Source of the DNA: Acidobacteriota bacterium
GTDB taxonomy: Bacteria > Acidobacteriota > Terriglobia > Acidiferrales > UBA7541
Length of the DNA: 64,000 nt
Assembly: GCA_013289855.1 (NCBI GenBank)
Contig: JABCZD010000010.1
Location: 113,298-177,297 of the forward strand
Direction: 5' to 3'
A program made the position numbers and the translations under genes. Position 1 is the stretch's first letter, and every line of letters starts with the position of its first letter. The notes under the pieces are model-generated. The model was given only the letters and a program-made list of their open reading frames with translations, searched no databases and was not told the DNA's origin. Shown here piece after piece: positions 8,501-18,281 of this stretch.

Positions 8501-8696
8501 ATAGCGAAGTGGTCATGGAACCACCAGCGGAGATAGAGACGGACGTGGGGCTGAATCCTAAACTGAAGTCCGGGACAGGGGGAGGCGGAGTATAGCCGCC
8601 CCCGCCTCCGCCGCAGCCCCAGAGCAGGAGCAAAACGCCTACAGTGCAGCATGCGGTTCGCGCCAAAGTATCTAATTTCCCGGGAAAGATATTCAT
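5511..8696 (-). CDS. Large lipoprotein with beta-propeller and IPT/TIG domains
   Basis: 1061 residues. The N-terminus has a hydrophobic stretch ending LLWGC with Cys28, a plausible lipobox, then a Gly/Pro linker. Order: an Ig-like domain (about 40-145), a first set of beta-propeller-like strands with YVTN/WD-type repeats (about 155-490, e.g. LYVGTLQGDVYTID), two IPT/TIG Ig-like domains (about 505-690, motif GPVAGGTVV), and a second propeller-like set (about 695-1020). The C-terminal tail is Pro/Arg-rich. Such proteins are usually anchored outside the cytoplasm and bind ligands or polymers, but no specific role can be read. It is divergent from the FG-GAP protein gene, with 193 bases between. 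Confidence 0.75.
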   Translation of the reverse strand: MNIFPGKLDTLARTACCTVGVLLLLWGCGGGGGGYTPPPPVPDFSLGFSPTSVSISAGGSMTTSLSATSINGFSSAISVQPTGLPQGVSVSPSNISVSPGTPVTVTVSSLPGASAAMTNVTFIGTAGNLTHTASLGLTVNVVKGGGGSPLSTRTTYVRTDAVTEYGYSLNTHWVVYNSATSRFFVSDPYSNQIFVMDAVSQKKIGAITVPGAWGIDDTPDHSTLYVGTLQGDVYTIDSMQMQITHRYIASQIGPYGFPAISALVLADGRVALLGKQGGIPSVDGSQSIALWNPTDNSITIYGSVNVVGSPTLPLPLLNIGGFARTGDRAGVLIGSIDSDGTLCELVVSTGQFMSNVIGGFVTTNLFTTPDGRYVVVRGGTSDQAVFYDAHTLNQAFAINLPSGSTSSASIFTFSSDSSTLYFPTDSVVYAYNIASQQPLGWLPNMIVEYTSGGFEVGPAASPNYEAIDANGVLGGPLEEGFGFLDTTQLRSGPVTTTFTNAFLMPATGPVAGGTVVQVNEPATVNNQSKIYLGVNPATGISSTNNNVSFTTPAGQPGPVNVYVFSNDGGMQLIADGFSYGPTILEATPDSSTAEGGGTGVIYGYGFLPVNATQVPSDLTVSVGGKAATIQGANPNAYGVEPIPYELQSIYFTIPPGTANSSADVVVTSSSGTATASGAFHYLPAVQSFPLAGASLMQGIYDPVRSLYYFTDAGQIQVFSRAQSKWLAPIAVPVPQGATPRLWALALSSDGSKLAVADSGAGVVYLLDPANPANAKAFPINPPNEPPGFQVSPAGVAVSNGGIVYLVVDVQGGTGASNYFVLNTNSGALANLNITGPGLATDLYLRLALSADDTRVYFNNDGYIFSMDTATNTIFNATVGQGCCYGDYDLALAHNQVQLEASSYLLDSDLNGEAPFVLNDREVLSISYVYGAKFSPDGSLLFQPTTQGIDVFDGRVGRLRSRIEFPVPLSTGYDALVSDGQDNILIAITGANSDAIAVVDLSSVEEPPPLPYPGAAVRSSEPKPGNTVQKNASGNTSSTEERRPAQNRGVPHVIHPPLLHPR

Positions 8697-8889
8697 TACG
8701 GGGCTGGTCCCAAGCTTTCAAACTGTTTTTTATCAACAGTGAAAGTGCGTTATTGTCAGCCCAAGCGCGAATCGAGTCAATACTCATTTTTAGATACCCT
8801 GCGCGGCGCTAACTAATAAAGTAAGACACGCTATGCAACCCGTGGTATAGTGGCGCGCCGATTAACAGCTAATTCGGGTCACCGGTGCC

Positions 8890-11800
8890 ATGCTGCCTTC
8901 CAGTCCTCTCACTCGTTTTGCGACAACATTTGCGCTGCTGTTTCTTCCCCTGCCTGCGTTGGCGCAGACATTCCAAAATCCCTTGCTCATACCTACCAGC
9001 AGCGATCCTGGACAAGTCACCACCGCGGATGTAAATGGTGACGGGAAATTGGACTTAATCTATTTGGATGGAAATCAGTACGGCCAGATGGCCCTGCACA
9101 TTCTCTTGGGCAAGGGCAACGGCAACTTTGTGCATAGCCAGGATGTCGCAATGCCCTCGGGCATCTGCTGCGGCATCACCATTGCCGACGTGACCGGTGA
9201 TGGCCGGCTGGACATTATTTTGCAGGGTGCGCTTCCCTACCAGCTCACCAGCCAAGTAGCAGTTTTGCCGGGCAACGGAGACGGGACATTTCAAGCTCCG
9301 ATCGTGACCACGTTTCAACCGCCCAACATCGATGGAGATCCCGGATTTGTGAGTCCCGTCAACGTCGGCGATATCAACGGGGACGGCAAGGCCGATCTAG
9401 TCGTCACCGATACTACCAACGGCGTGATTTCCTTGCTACTGGGAAACAACTCCGGAAGCTTTACTTTTGCGAGCTCGATTCTTACTTACACGAGAAGCAC
9501 CACCTATCTTACTGACCTCAACGGTGACGGCAAGCTGGACATTATCGCTACCGACAATTTGGGAGCGCTCTTTGAGGTTTTTCTCGGCAATGGGGACGGC
9601 ACTTTTCAGAATTTCGTTCGATATTCACTTGGGACAAGCGGTGGCGGATTTATTCTCACCGATGTTGACGGCGACGGGCTTTTGGACATGCTCGCCTCGG
9701 TCTATCCCAATCAGATCGTCTATTTCAAAGGCAACGCCAACGGCACCTTCGCTGCATTTGTGACCGTCGGCTCCGTTCCCAGTGGAAACCAGTTCGTGGG
9801 TGTAGGCGATTTTAATGGCGACCACATCGTAGATCTCGCGTTCGTAAATAATACGGGTGTGGGCGTGACACTCGGCCTGGGCGTCTCTGGCGGTGCGCCC
9901 GCGTTCTCCGGATTGCATACCACCCTGAGTGGCGGCTCCACCAATCCCTACTCGACCTACTTGTTTTATCCTAATTTCGTTCCCGGCGATTTTAATGGTG
10001 ACGGGAAGGAAGATTTGGCCATGCCTGTTGAAGGTGGGATCAGTATTCTCCTCAGCAAGGGTGACGGGACGTTTGACAGTGTGCCTTACTACGATATGGG
10101 ACAAGAGGTGGGCGCCGCCGCGGTGGCGCAGTTCAGCGGCGGCGGGCATGAGGATATCGCCGTCACTTTGCCGGCCACTTTCCCTCGCTTGTTGCTAGGC
10201 GACGGCACCGGCAACTTCACTCTGGGTCCCGACCCCAATCCTAGTTACATGTCGACGGGCGCAGACACAACGTTGCTCGTTGGCGATTTTAACGGCGACG
10301 GCAAACCCGACCTGAACATCTCCGATCTGGTTCCCAACGAAAGTTCCGCCGGGACGCAATCGGTGGCTCTGAATTTAGGCCACGGAGTTTTTGCCACGCC
10401 TGTTGTTAATCCCAATGGCTCGACGGTGATGGCCGATTTCAATGGCGATGGGCGCACCGATATTCTTGACATCAACGGCGAACAAGTGATCGTCTCGTTG
10501 GGCCAGGCCGATGGCTCCTTCAAAACCGCGAACACCACCATCCGTATCGCCAGTGATCCCGGCCACGCTAACGTCGGAGACGTCAACAACGACGGCAAAC
10601 CGGACTTGATCATTAACTATGGCGACCATATGGAGGTTTGGCTGGGCAACGGTGACGGCACCTTCACCTATGCCACCTCCACCTCGCTCCAGAATATCGG
10701 GCCAGATGACTTGGTCGCGGTAGCCGACGTTGACGGTGACGGCAAAGCCGACGCAATCTATGTGCCCAACGCCAATCCTGCGGTTACGTTGAGTCCACTG
10801 GAAATTTTCTACGGCAACGGTGATGGCACCTTTCAGGCGCCGGTCAGCATTCCATTGTCGCACCGGTATGTGCAGGTGGTCGTCGCGGACATAAATAACG
10901 ACGGCAAGCCGGACATGGTGTTGACCGACGGCGCCAGCGTCGCTGTAATGCTCAACTTGGGCAATCGCACCTTCGATTCGGAGGTGCATTACATAGCGGG
11001 GCGCGCCGTCTCTGCGCTTAACGTCGTTGATGTGAATTCCGACGGCTATCCGGATATCGTGGTGGCGAACACTGGTGGCACCACGGTGGCCGTACTGCTA
11101 AACCAGCCACAAGGAACATCTGGAACTGGTTCGCTGGTTAGCGGCACTCTGTCGATTACTCCCGAACCGTCTGTTTCTGGACAGCCGCTTACGGTGACGC
11201 TGACGGTGGCCAGCCAAGCGTCTGGCGGGGCGGTTCCCACTGGCCAGGTGAGCTTCACCCTGGACGGAGTATTTCTGGCTGATGTGACTGTAACCAACGG
11301 CAAAGCCAGCTACACTATCAGCAGTACCCTCCTCCCTATCGCCCACATGATCGGGGCCGCTTATTCCGGCGACGCCACCTATGCACCGAAAAATTTTGCA
11401 GTAGAGGACACCATCCTGCCGCCGACGTATGCGACGACCACGGCTTTGTCCGGGGTTCCGGCGACGATACTGGCCACGCAAACTATCCGCCTGACGGCGA
11501 GCGTCAGCAGCACCGTTGCAGTGCCGAACGGAGTGGTTACGTTTTTAGATGGCGCGAAGACCCTCGGGGCGGAGACCATCAATAGCTCTGGAGTTGCATT
11601 ATTCGATACGGGGTTACTGGCGCCGGGGGCGCACACATTGTCCGCGAAGTATGCGGGCTTTAGCCAAATTGGATTTACAGACACGGAGGCGACGTATGTG
11701 GCGGCGATTTTTTCGCCGAGCACCTCGGCGTCTTCAGTGGTGACCATTACTACGAATGCGACGGCAACTTCACTGGCGGCCTCAACTACTTCTCCGACGG

Positions 11801-12834
11801 CGGGTACGGTGGTGACATTTACGGCGACTACGACTTCCGCGGCTGGGGCGCCTTTTGGGGGTGTGTCCTTTTTTGACGGAACTACCTTGTTGGGCACTCT
11901 ATCGCTGGACAGCAGCGGGAGCGCGGCTTTCAGTACTGCTTCTCTAGCTACGGGACCGCACACCATCACTGCCACCTTTAACGCCAATGGACCCTACGCC
12001 AGCAGCACGTCTACTTCCTTCAGCGAATCCATCAGCGCAGCTTCCACGGACACGGCCCCCACGGTGGCATCCCTCGTCCGGGAAACTGATGCCGCCGGGA
12101 CCACTTCTTCGCTCTCAGCCACCATATCCTCAACGAACTCTCCATCCGCCGGTACGGTAACTTTTCTGGATAACGGAATGATTCTGGGAAGCATGGCGCT
12201 GGATGGCGCGGGCGTTGCGCGCCTACGGATGGCTCAACTCACCAGTGGCGTACACACATTTACCGCCAGTTATTCGGGCACCTCTCAATTCGCGCCCAGC
12301 GCTTCGCCAATTTTGAATGAAATGTGGCCGACGAGCGGACCCGCATTTGCTCTCCAAATCCAGCCCTCGGCCATTCCCGCGCGCACAGGTGCGGCCGCTT
12401 CCTTCCAAATTACTGTCTCCCCGTTGGGAAATTTCCAGCAAATCGTTCAACTTTCCTGCGCAAGCGGTCTGCCACAGGGCTACAGCTGCGAATTTTCTCC
12501 CAACGGAATCGCGGGTGCTGGAACCTCCTTGCTGGATATCGTTTCCACGGCGCAGAACGAAGCATTGCCCTGGTCGCCGAAATTGTGGCCCACCGCAACG
12601 TTGCTGACCATGTTTGCAATGTTTCTGGGTGTATCGCGGTGGCGCGGTTATCCGCGTCTCGCCTTGGCTCTCGCGACATGTTCATTACTGCTCGCATTAG
12701 TAGGGTGCGGCGCAACTTCTTCACCGACGGAGGTGCGCACCTTCGTAGTCACCGTGAAGGCCGCCGTGGGGCAGGACATCGATACCGTGGTCCATAGCGC
12801 GGAAATTCAGGTGCATTTGCGGGTCGCAAGGTAA
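8890..12834 (+). CDS. Giant exported FG-GAP/VCBS repeat protein with Ig-like domains
   Basis: 1314 residues. A signal peptide ends near ALAQ (about residues 24-27). Residues about 30-750 are a run of FG-GAP/VCBS repeats carrying many DxNxDGxxD calcium-binding loops (DVNGDGKLD, DINGDGKAD, DFNGDGKED), expected to form one or more seven-bladed propellers. Residues about 755-1150 hold four bacterial Ig-like domains (FTLDGVFLADVTV, FLDGAKTLGAETI and similar). A membrane segment near the C-terminus (about 1235-1280) ends in LVGCG. Probably surface-exposed and calcium-dependent; a role in adhesion is inference. The ATG has no clear Shine-Dalgarno sequence. Same strand as the next giant gene, 110 bases apart. 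Confidence 0.8.
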   Translation: MLPSSPLTRFATTFALLFLPLPALAQTFQNPLLIPTSSDPGQVTTADVNGDGKLDLIYLDGNQYGQMALHILLGKGNGNFVHSQDVAMPSGICCGITIADVTGDGRLDIILQGALPYQLTSQVAVLPGNGDGTFQAPIVTTFQPPNIDGDPGFVSPVNVGDINGDGKADLVVTDTTNGVISLLLGNNSGSFTFASSILTYTRSTTYLTDLNGDGKLDIIATDNLGALFEVFLGNGDGTFQNFVRYSLGTSGGGFILTDVDGDGLLDMLASVYPNQIVYFKGNANGTFAAFVTVGSVPSGNQFVGVGDFNGDHIVDLAFVNNTGVGVTLGLGVSGGAPAFSGLHTTLSGGSTNPYSTYLFYPNFVPGDFNGDGKEDLAMPVEGGISILLSKGDGTFDSVPYYDMGQEVGAAAVAQFSGGGHEDIAVTLPATFPRLLLGDGTGNFTLGPDPNPSYMSTGADTTLLVGDFNGDGKPDLNISDLVPNESSAGTQSVALNLGHGVFATPVVNPNGSTVMADFNGDGRTDILDINGEQVIVSLGQADGSFKTANTTIRIASDPGHANVGDVNNDGKPDLIINYGDHMEVWLGNGDGTFTYATSTSLQNIGPDDLVAVADVDGDGKADAIYVPNANPAVTLSPLEIFYGNGDGTFQAPVSIPLSHRYVQVVVADINNDGKPDMVLTDGASVAVMLNLGNRTFDSEVHYIAGRAVSALNVVDVNSDGYPDIVVANTGGTTVAVLLNQPQGTSGTGSLVSGTLSITPEPSVSGQPLTVTLTVASQASGGAVPTGQVSFTLDGVFLADVTVTNGKASYTISSTLLPIAHMIGAAYSGDATYAPKNFAVEDTILPPTYATTTALSGVPATILATQTIRLTASVSSTVAVPNGVVTFLDGAKTLGAETINSSGVALFDTGLLAPGAHTLSAKYAGFSQIGFTDTEATYVAAIFSPSTSASSVVTITTNATATSLAASTTSPTAGTVVTFTATTTSAAGAPFGGVSFFDGTTLLGTLSLDSSGSAAFSTASLATGPHTITATFNANGPYASSTSTSFSESISAASTDTAPTVASLVRETDAAGTTSSLSATISSTNSPSAGTVTFLDNGMILGSMALDGAGVARLRMAQLTSGVHTFTASYSGTSQFAPSASPILNEMWPTSGPAFALQIQPSAIPARTGAAASFQITVSPLGNFQQIVQLSCASGLPQGYSCEFSPNGIAGAGTSLLDIVSTAQNEALPWSPKLWPTATLLTMFAMFLGVSRWRGYPRLALALATCSLLLALVGCGATSSPTEVRTFVVTVKAAVGQDIDTVVHSAEIQVHLRVAR

Positions 12835-12944
12835 GCGTTCCGGCTGTTTCTGGGTAGCGAATGGAACAAATGTCCGGGGCTTGCGGGCGGAATTTGGCAG
12901 AGATTAATCGGTGCTAACACATTTCTAGCGAGGTCACCGCGTCA

Positions 12945-15900
12945 ATGCACTCTTTGCCATGCCGGATCGCCATTCTTTTTTTGATCGCCGCATTTTCTAC
13001 CGGCGCGCGAGAAGCTCACCCAGCTGCGATACCGTTGACCTTCGAAGTCAATCGCGGCCAGGTAAATTCCGAGGTCCGGTATCTGGCGCGCACGTCCCAG
13101 GGCACAATTTTTTTGACGAACAACGACTTGGTGCTGTCCGCCGGGGCTGCCTCGGACGCCAAACCCTTGCGCATGCATTTTGTGAACGCCATGCCGTCCG
13201 CCCCCCAGGGAGAAAGCGCTACCGGCGGCTACGTGAATTATTATTTGTCCAACGATCCCCGCAAATGGCTTTCGCATTTGCCGCTTTACGGCGCGGTGCG
13301 CTATCCCGCGCTATTTCCGGGGATCGATGCCGTGTTTCACGGCAACCAGCAAAATGTGGAGTACGATTTTACGATCGCGTCGCATACCTCCCCCGATGAA
13401 ATTGCTTTTGCCTTCGATGCTGCGGACAGTGTCGCTGTAACCGCGGATGGGGGATTGCAAATTTCCCTTGGCGCGACAAAATGGCGGCTCGCGGCGCCAG
13501 AGGCCTACCAGTGGGTCGGCAAGAAGCGCGTGCCAGTGGAAGCCCGTTACGTTCTGTTGCCAGACCAGACAGTGCGGTTCTACGTCGCAGCGTTCGACAA
13601 CGATGCGCCGATCGTCATCGACCCCGTGGTGCAATATGCCACTTCGATCATGGCCAGTGCTGGAGTGAGCGTGGCCGGGATTCAGGTCGACAGCTCGGGA
13701 AACTTGCTCGTGGCCGGAGCCACCTCCGCTGCCGACTATCCGACCACCAACGGCCAGTCCCCCAATCTTTCGGGTTCCCAGCAAGTCTACGTGACCAAGT
13801 TAAATCCTGCTGGCAGCGCCATCGTCTACTCAACGTACGTGGCCGCCTCTGACGGCGGCAGCAGTGTCAACGCCCTGACCATCGATGGTCAGGGGAACGC
13901 TTACCTCGCTGGCATTACCGCCGCTGCCAACTTTCCTGTTACCTCCAACAATCTGGGTGTCTGCTCTCAATTCTGCAATGCCGGCTTTGTAGCCAAGTTT
14001 GACCCCACCGGTGCCCTGCAATACGCGACTCTCCTCGCCTCCGGCCAAGCCCTTCCTTACAGTATCGCGGTCGACGGTCAGGGCCACGCCTTGGTAGTCG
14101 GCGGCGCGTTCGACGGTACGCTCATCACCGTAAATGCTTTCCAGTCCCAGTACGGTGGAGGCCTGTGTACCTCGTGCGGTGGTCCATTTTTCGCCGAACT
14201 AAATTCCGCCGGCACAAATTTTGTTTTCTCCAGTTATTTTGGGGGCCCGGGGTCAGGTGCCGGGCCTTCGCTCGCAAAGGCCACAGCGTTCGATTCTTCC
14301 GGAAATATTCTGATCGCCGGCGTGGCCACCGCGGATCCGCCTCTCGCATCCCCTTGGCAATACGGTGACGGAGATCTTTTCTTGGCAGAATTCGCCAGCG
14401 ACGGAAAGACGCTCCTGTTTTCCACGCGATTGGGAGCCAGTGGTGACATTCAACCTCCTTTCAATACCCTGCAAGCGATGGTTTCCGGTCCGGATGGCGT
14501 GGTTTATTTAATTGGTAGCGCGCAGACCCCGGATTTTCCTTTCACACTGAACGCTTCGGCGCTTCCGCAATCGCCCCTAGGTTCCTATACCGCCGGTTCC
14601 TACGTCCTCGCCGTGAATCCTGCCTTCACTGGGTTGCAGTATTCGACTTTTCTCGGGGGTCTGGATCCTTATGGAGTAGCGATCGATCTCGCCAACCACT
14701 TGCATATCGTCGGCTTGGATATCACCAGCCCGTTTCCCTTGGCCAATGCGGTGGACGTGGATATTTCTCAAGGCGGATACGCACTCGAACTCGATCCCAC
14801 CAGTGCACCGGTCGTTTTAACCCGCTTTGGCGGTCACGTCACGCAACAGATTCCCTCCGCGGTAGCCGTGGATGCCGACCTCAACGTCTATCTGTCTGGC
14901 CCGGAATCCAACAGCGGATTCTTAATTTTCCCCGACCCTGTAATGATCGGTCCCTCCCTTACGCAAAACCTCGATACCTCCGGAACTTTCTTGGCGAAAA
15001 TCAGCCCATCCAGCGCGCCGCAAATCGTCTTGAACAACTTGGCGCCGTATCTCACTCTGCGCAACGTTGGCACGGCACCCCTGCACATCAGCAGTATCAC
15101 CTTCGGCGGCAGTCTCGCCAAACAGTGGGGCACATGTGGCATAACCTTGCCAGGTGGCACTTCCTGCAGTCTGACCGTAACAGACGCTAACGGCAATCGC
15201 GCCTCCGGCTCGGTCACCATCAACAGCGACGCCAGCCCGTCCTCGCAAACCTTCGCACTAACTCTGGCTCCGGGGCAAATCCCGGACACACCGGTCCAAG
15301 ATTTATTGACATTTCAGGATGTGCCTTTCAATTTTCCCCTGCAACTGGAAGGCACCTCCACCGCCCCTATCGCTCTTACCGTTTCCAATGCCGGCACCGT
15401 CAACTCAGTCATCGATTCCATCACCGCCAGCGGCAACGCCACGCAAACCAATAATTGTGGCACCGTCCTCCCGGGCGGCAGCTGCACGATCATGGTTTCC
15501 GTGACCCCCGGTGCAAACAATTATTCCGGCGACCTGACGATCGGCTGGGACTCCGGGCTATTCCAGCAGAGCTACACCTTTTACTCGCAATTCAGCACTC
15601 AGGCCTTAGTTCTCTCAACCACCGGTATCAGCTTCGCCACTCAGCAGATCAACGGTGTCGCCATCCCTCGCGTGGTTAATCTCACCAACACTTCGAATGT
15701 TACACTTCCCGTTCCCACATTTTCCCTTCAGGGTGATCCCGTATTCACTATAACTGGCAACAACTGTGCCGCATCCATTCCCGCGCATCAGAGTTGCGCC
15801 GTCGCCGTGAAGATGAATTCGGGGATGGCTGGTATGTACAACGGCACGCTTATGGTCACCGCCTCGGGCGGCGGTGGCAATGTCACTCTCTATGGCCAGA

Positions 15901-17054
15901 CGCAAAACAACACCCTGGTACAAACCTCCCCTGCGGGTTTGAATTTCGGAGCTACGGCGGTGGGCGGGAGCCAGACTCTGCCGTTGATGCTGACTAACAG
16001 CGGTAACTCGCCGTATGCGGTGACGGGAATTCAATCTTCGCTTGGAGACTACAGTGAGACGGACAACTGTCAGGGGCAGATCGCAGTGGGTGGGACGTGT
16101 ACGGTATCGGTGCAATTCAGTCCGAAGAAGCTAGGCTTCAGCCGAGGGGCCCTTACGATTGGCGTGTCCATCAGTAGCGTAGCGCAGAACGTTACAGTGG
16201 CGGGAAATGGTGTGCTGCCGCTGCAGGTTTCTCCCACGTCGCTAGATTTCGGATCCACGGTCTACGTGGGTGGGACGAGTGCCGCGCAGATGGTGAACCT
16301 GACGAATCAGGTAGCGTCGGCGCAAAAATATACGGTCAGCATTTCCGGAGATTTTGTGATCAGCAACAGCTGTGCCAATCCGCTGCCGAGTGCTACGACG
16401 TGCGGGCTCAGTGTGACTTTCCAGCCGAAGTCTGCGGGGGCGCAGCAGGGGACGCTGACGGTCTCGTATCCGGGGACGACCCTAACATCAGTGGTGAATC
16501 TCACGGCGGCAACGGGCCAACCGTTTACGTTCCAGCCGGCTGCAGGACAGACCTTGAACGCCATGGTGGAGCCCGGGGCGACGGCGAGTTTCCAACTGCA
16601 AGCGGTGGCAGCGAGTGGATTCAATGGGACAGTACAGTTGGGATGTTCAGGCGCCCCGACGTATGCGACTTGCACCATTCAGCCAATGCCCGTGGTGCTG
16701 GCGAGCGGAGCGGGATCGGGCTTCATGGTTACCGTGACGACTACCCAGACAGCTGGCGGAGTTGGGTCTCTCTGGATTTATGTGTTGTTTGGAGCAGCGC
16801 TGGTTTTTGGAAGTATGGCGATGGCGCTGAGTTTGCCGCCGGCGAAGCCCAGGGGCGCGCGGGTGCAGTTGGGACTCAGCTACGTGGGGGTGCCGCTGCT
16901 GATTGTCTTTGCGATTGCGGGTTGTGGTGGGGGATCGGGCTATGGGACCGGGCCGGCACAACACAACACGCCGCCTGGAACTTATACGATCGTAGTGACG
17001 GGAACGAGCGGCGCAGCCAGCCAGGCGGTCAATCTGACACTGATTGTCGAGTGA
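12945..17054 (+). CDS. Giant exported SBBP-repeat / choice-of-anchor D protein
   Basis: 1369 residues with an N-terminal signal-like stretch (IAILFLIAAFS). Residues about 30-230 match the conserved N-domain preceding SBBP repeats (LTFEVNRGQV, VNYYLSNDPRKW, YPGIDAVFHG-like). Residues about 235-690 are SBBP beta-propeller repeats (GNAYLAGITAAANFPVT, YSTFLGG). Residues about 695-1230 are tandem 'choice-of-anchor D'/HYDIN-like Ig repeats (LNFGATAVGGSQTLPLMLTN). The C-terminus has a membrane helix (LWIYVLFGAALVFGSM) and a second one ending AIAGCG, then a short beta domain. Likely cell-surface; ligand unknown. The C-terminal architecture resembles that of the preceding FG-GAP protein, so the two may act at the same location. 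Confidence 0.8.
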   Translation: MHSLPCRIAILFLIAAFSTGAREAHPAAIPLTFEVNRGQVNSEVRYLARTSQGTIFLTNNDLVLSAGAASDAKPLRMHFVNAMPSAPQGESATGGYVNYYLSNDPRKWLSHLPLYGAVRYPALFPGIDAVFHGNQQNVEYDFTIASHTSPDEIAFAFDAADSVAVTADGGLQISLGATKWRLAAPEAYQWVGKKRVPVEARYVLLPDQTVRFYVAAFDNDAPIVIDPVVQYATSIMASAGVSVAGIQVDSSGNLLVAGATSAADYPTTNGQSPNLSGSQQVYVTKLNPAGSAIVYSTYVAASDGGSSVNALTIDGQGNAYLAGITAAANFPVTSNNLGVCSQFCNAGFVAKFDPTGALQYATLLASGQALPYSIAVDGQGHALVVGGAFDGTLITVNAFQSQYGGGLCTSCGGPFFAELNSAGTNFVFSSYFGGPGSGAGPSLAKATAFDSSGNILIAGVATADPPLASPWQYGDGDLFLAEFASDGKTLLFSTRLGASGDIQPPFNTLQAMVSGPDGVVYLIGSAQTPDFPFTLNASALPQSPLGSYTAGSYVLAVNPAFTGLQYSTFLGGLDPYGVAIDLANHLHIVGLDITSPFPLANAVDVDISQGGYALELDPTSAPVVLTRFGGHVTQQIPSAVAVDADLNVYLSGPESNSGFLIFPDPVMIGPSLTQNLDTSGTFLAKISPSSAPQIVLNNLAPYLTLRNVGTAPLHISSITFGGSLAKQWGTCGITLPGGTSCSLTVTDANGNRASGSVTINSDASPSSQTFALTLAPGQIPDTPVQDLLTFQDVPFNFPLQLEGTSTAPIALTVSNAGTVNSVIDSITASGNATQTNNCGTVLPGGSCTIMVSVTPGANNYSGDLTIGWDSGLFQQSYTFYSQFSTQALVLSTTGISFATQQINGVAIPRVVNLTNTSNVTLPVPTFSLQGDPVFTITGNNCAASIPAHQSCAVAVKMNSGMAGMYNGTLMVTASGGGGNVTLYGQTQNNTLVQTSPAGLNFGATAVGGSQTLPLMLTNSGNSPYAVTGIQSSLGDYSETDNCQGQIAVGGTCTVSVQFSPKKLGFSRGALTIGVSISSVAQNVTVAGNGVLPLQVSPTSLDFGSTVYVGGTSAAQMVNLTNQVASAQKYTVSISGDFVISNSCANPLPSATTCGLSVTFQPKSAGAQQGTLTVSYPGTTLTSVVNLTAATGQPFTFQPAAGQTLNAMVEPGATASFQLQAVAASGFNGTVQLGCSGAPTYATCTIQPMPVVLASGAGSGFMVTVTTTQTAGGVGSLWIYVLFGAALVFGSMAMALSLPPAKPRGARVQLGLSYVGVPLLIVFAIAGCGGGSGYGTGPAQHNTPPGTYTIVVTGTSGAASQAVNLTLIVE

Positions 17055-17780
17055 TGGCGCGGCGTCGTGCGTAAGTTTTAGCTTCCAAATGTTACGGCTG
17101 CGGGCCTAATGTCGACGCTTCACCTAATACCAGCTATTCGTCGGTACGGGGAGTCGTGTCGACTGCGTGCAGGTGCGGTACAGCGGAAAATCGTTAGATT
17201 CATGGTTTGATCTAGCTTCCCGACGCCTCCGGTTCCCCCGAAGTTATATCCATATGCGCGGCCCGGGACAGGAATCTGAAGTTTGCGGCGGAGTTTTCCC
17301 AGCGCCACTGGAGATTCCGTACTTTACTGACACCTATTCCAGGGGCTGCTCCCATATTTCAGTGTAAACGTCCTCTCGGTTCCAGGTTTCCATGACTCGT
17401 CACAAGTCTGCGGAAGCAAGTGTTACCGAGCGGGCATCCCACAAGCAATTTCAGATCTAGAATTCCCAGTTCAATTTCCAATTCCCTGAATGGGCGCCAA
17501 AAGGCATTTCTCGATGTGTTGCTCACAACCCTTACTGCCTGTATGTTTTTCCGGGTAACAAAGCCCAGAAAACCATAAGCTTGCCTGATATTTCCCTGTA
17601 AATTTCCGTGTCGCGATACGGGAGAGGAGTTCGCTCGTGACTGCGTCCTCCGCCATAAAATTCAAAAAACGAAAAACGACAGAGTCACGATGCCGGGTAG
17701 TCTTGTCCGCATGGCGGTCCGTATCGCGAATCATTGGGCAAAGACTTCGTTTCGCGGGCGACTTCGTGAGCGGTTCGGCG
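17055..17780. other. Intergenic stretch with no supported gene
   Basis: 726 bases. Several short open frames in conflicting phases (for example 17471-17863 minus and 17637-17873 plus) show no family pattern. A short direct repeat GCGGTTCGGCGC occurs twice around 17770-17800, at the 3' end of the luxR-type gene. I see no RNA gene or convincing terminator. Confidence 0.4.
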
Positions 17781-18281
17781 CTAGGCGGTTCGGCGCGAAG
17801 CGCCCGAATGCTGCGGTTGATGCTCGGGAATTTCAGCCGTCTTGGCGCTCGATCGCCCGCCACCCAATTCTAAGAGCCGCGCGACCATCGCGGCTCGGGA
17901 ACCCACTCCCAATTTGGCGAACACCCGCCGCAGGTGCGTACAAACTGTCCAGGAGCTGATGTTCAGGACGCCCGCTATAACTTTGTTCGGATGACCTTGC
18001 GCCACCATGCGCACGATTTCCTTTTCGCGGGGGCTTAGCGCGACCTGCGAGTGCGTTGATTTCGGCGCGCGCACCAAAAAGTATCGGAATCCATCAATTT
18101 CTGCGTCGATGACCACTTCATCCGATTCTTGCGCCGCTCCGGCGAGAGATTGCTTGTCACTGGAACTGCCGGACGGAAGGTGGGAAATCAAAGCCCTAAA
18201 CAATTCTTCAGGGGTGGGTTCCGACGCGCGGTGGGCGGGGCCAGAGGTTCGGTTCGCTAATGGGATGTGGGGGCGCATCAT
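17781..18281 (-). CDS. LuxR/NarL-type HTH transcriptional regulator
   Basis: 166 residues. The C-terminal third is a LuxR-type helix-turn-helix: LSPREKEIVRMVAQGHPNKV, then an AGVLNIS recognition-helix approach and CTHLRRVFAKLGVGSRAAMVARLLE. The N-terminal 90 residues have no receiver-domain Asp or other sensor motif, only a short beta-rich segment (DEVVIDAEIDGFRYFLVRAP). It is divergent from the His/Glu-rich gene cluster with 542 bases between, so it is a natural candidate regulator of that cluster. It resembles stand-alone LuxR-type activators rather than two-component regulators. Confidence 0.75.
   Translation of the reverse strand: MMRPHIPLANRTSGPAHRASEPTPEELFRALISHLPSGSSSDKQSLAGAAQESDEVVIDAEIDGFRYFLVRAPKSTHSQVALSPREKEIVRMVAQGHPNKVIAGVLNISSWTVCTHLRRVFAKLGVGSRAAMVARLLELGGGRSSAKTAEIPEHQPQHSGASRRTA

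Noticed and set aside
17471..17863. 130-residue minus-strand open frame
   Set aside because: Overlaps the LuxR-type gene end in another phase and has no family pattern or ribosome site.
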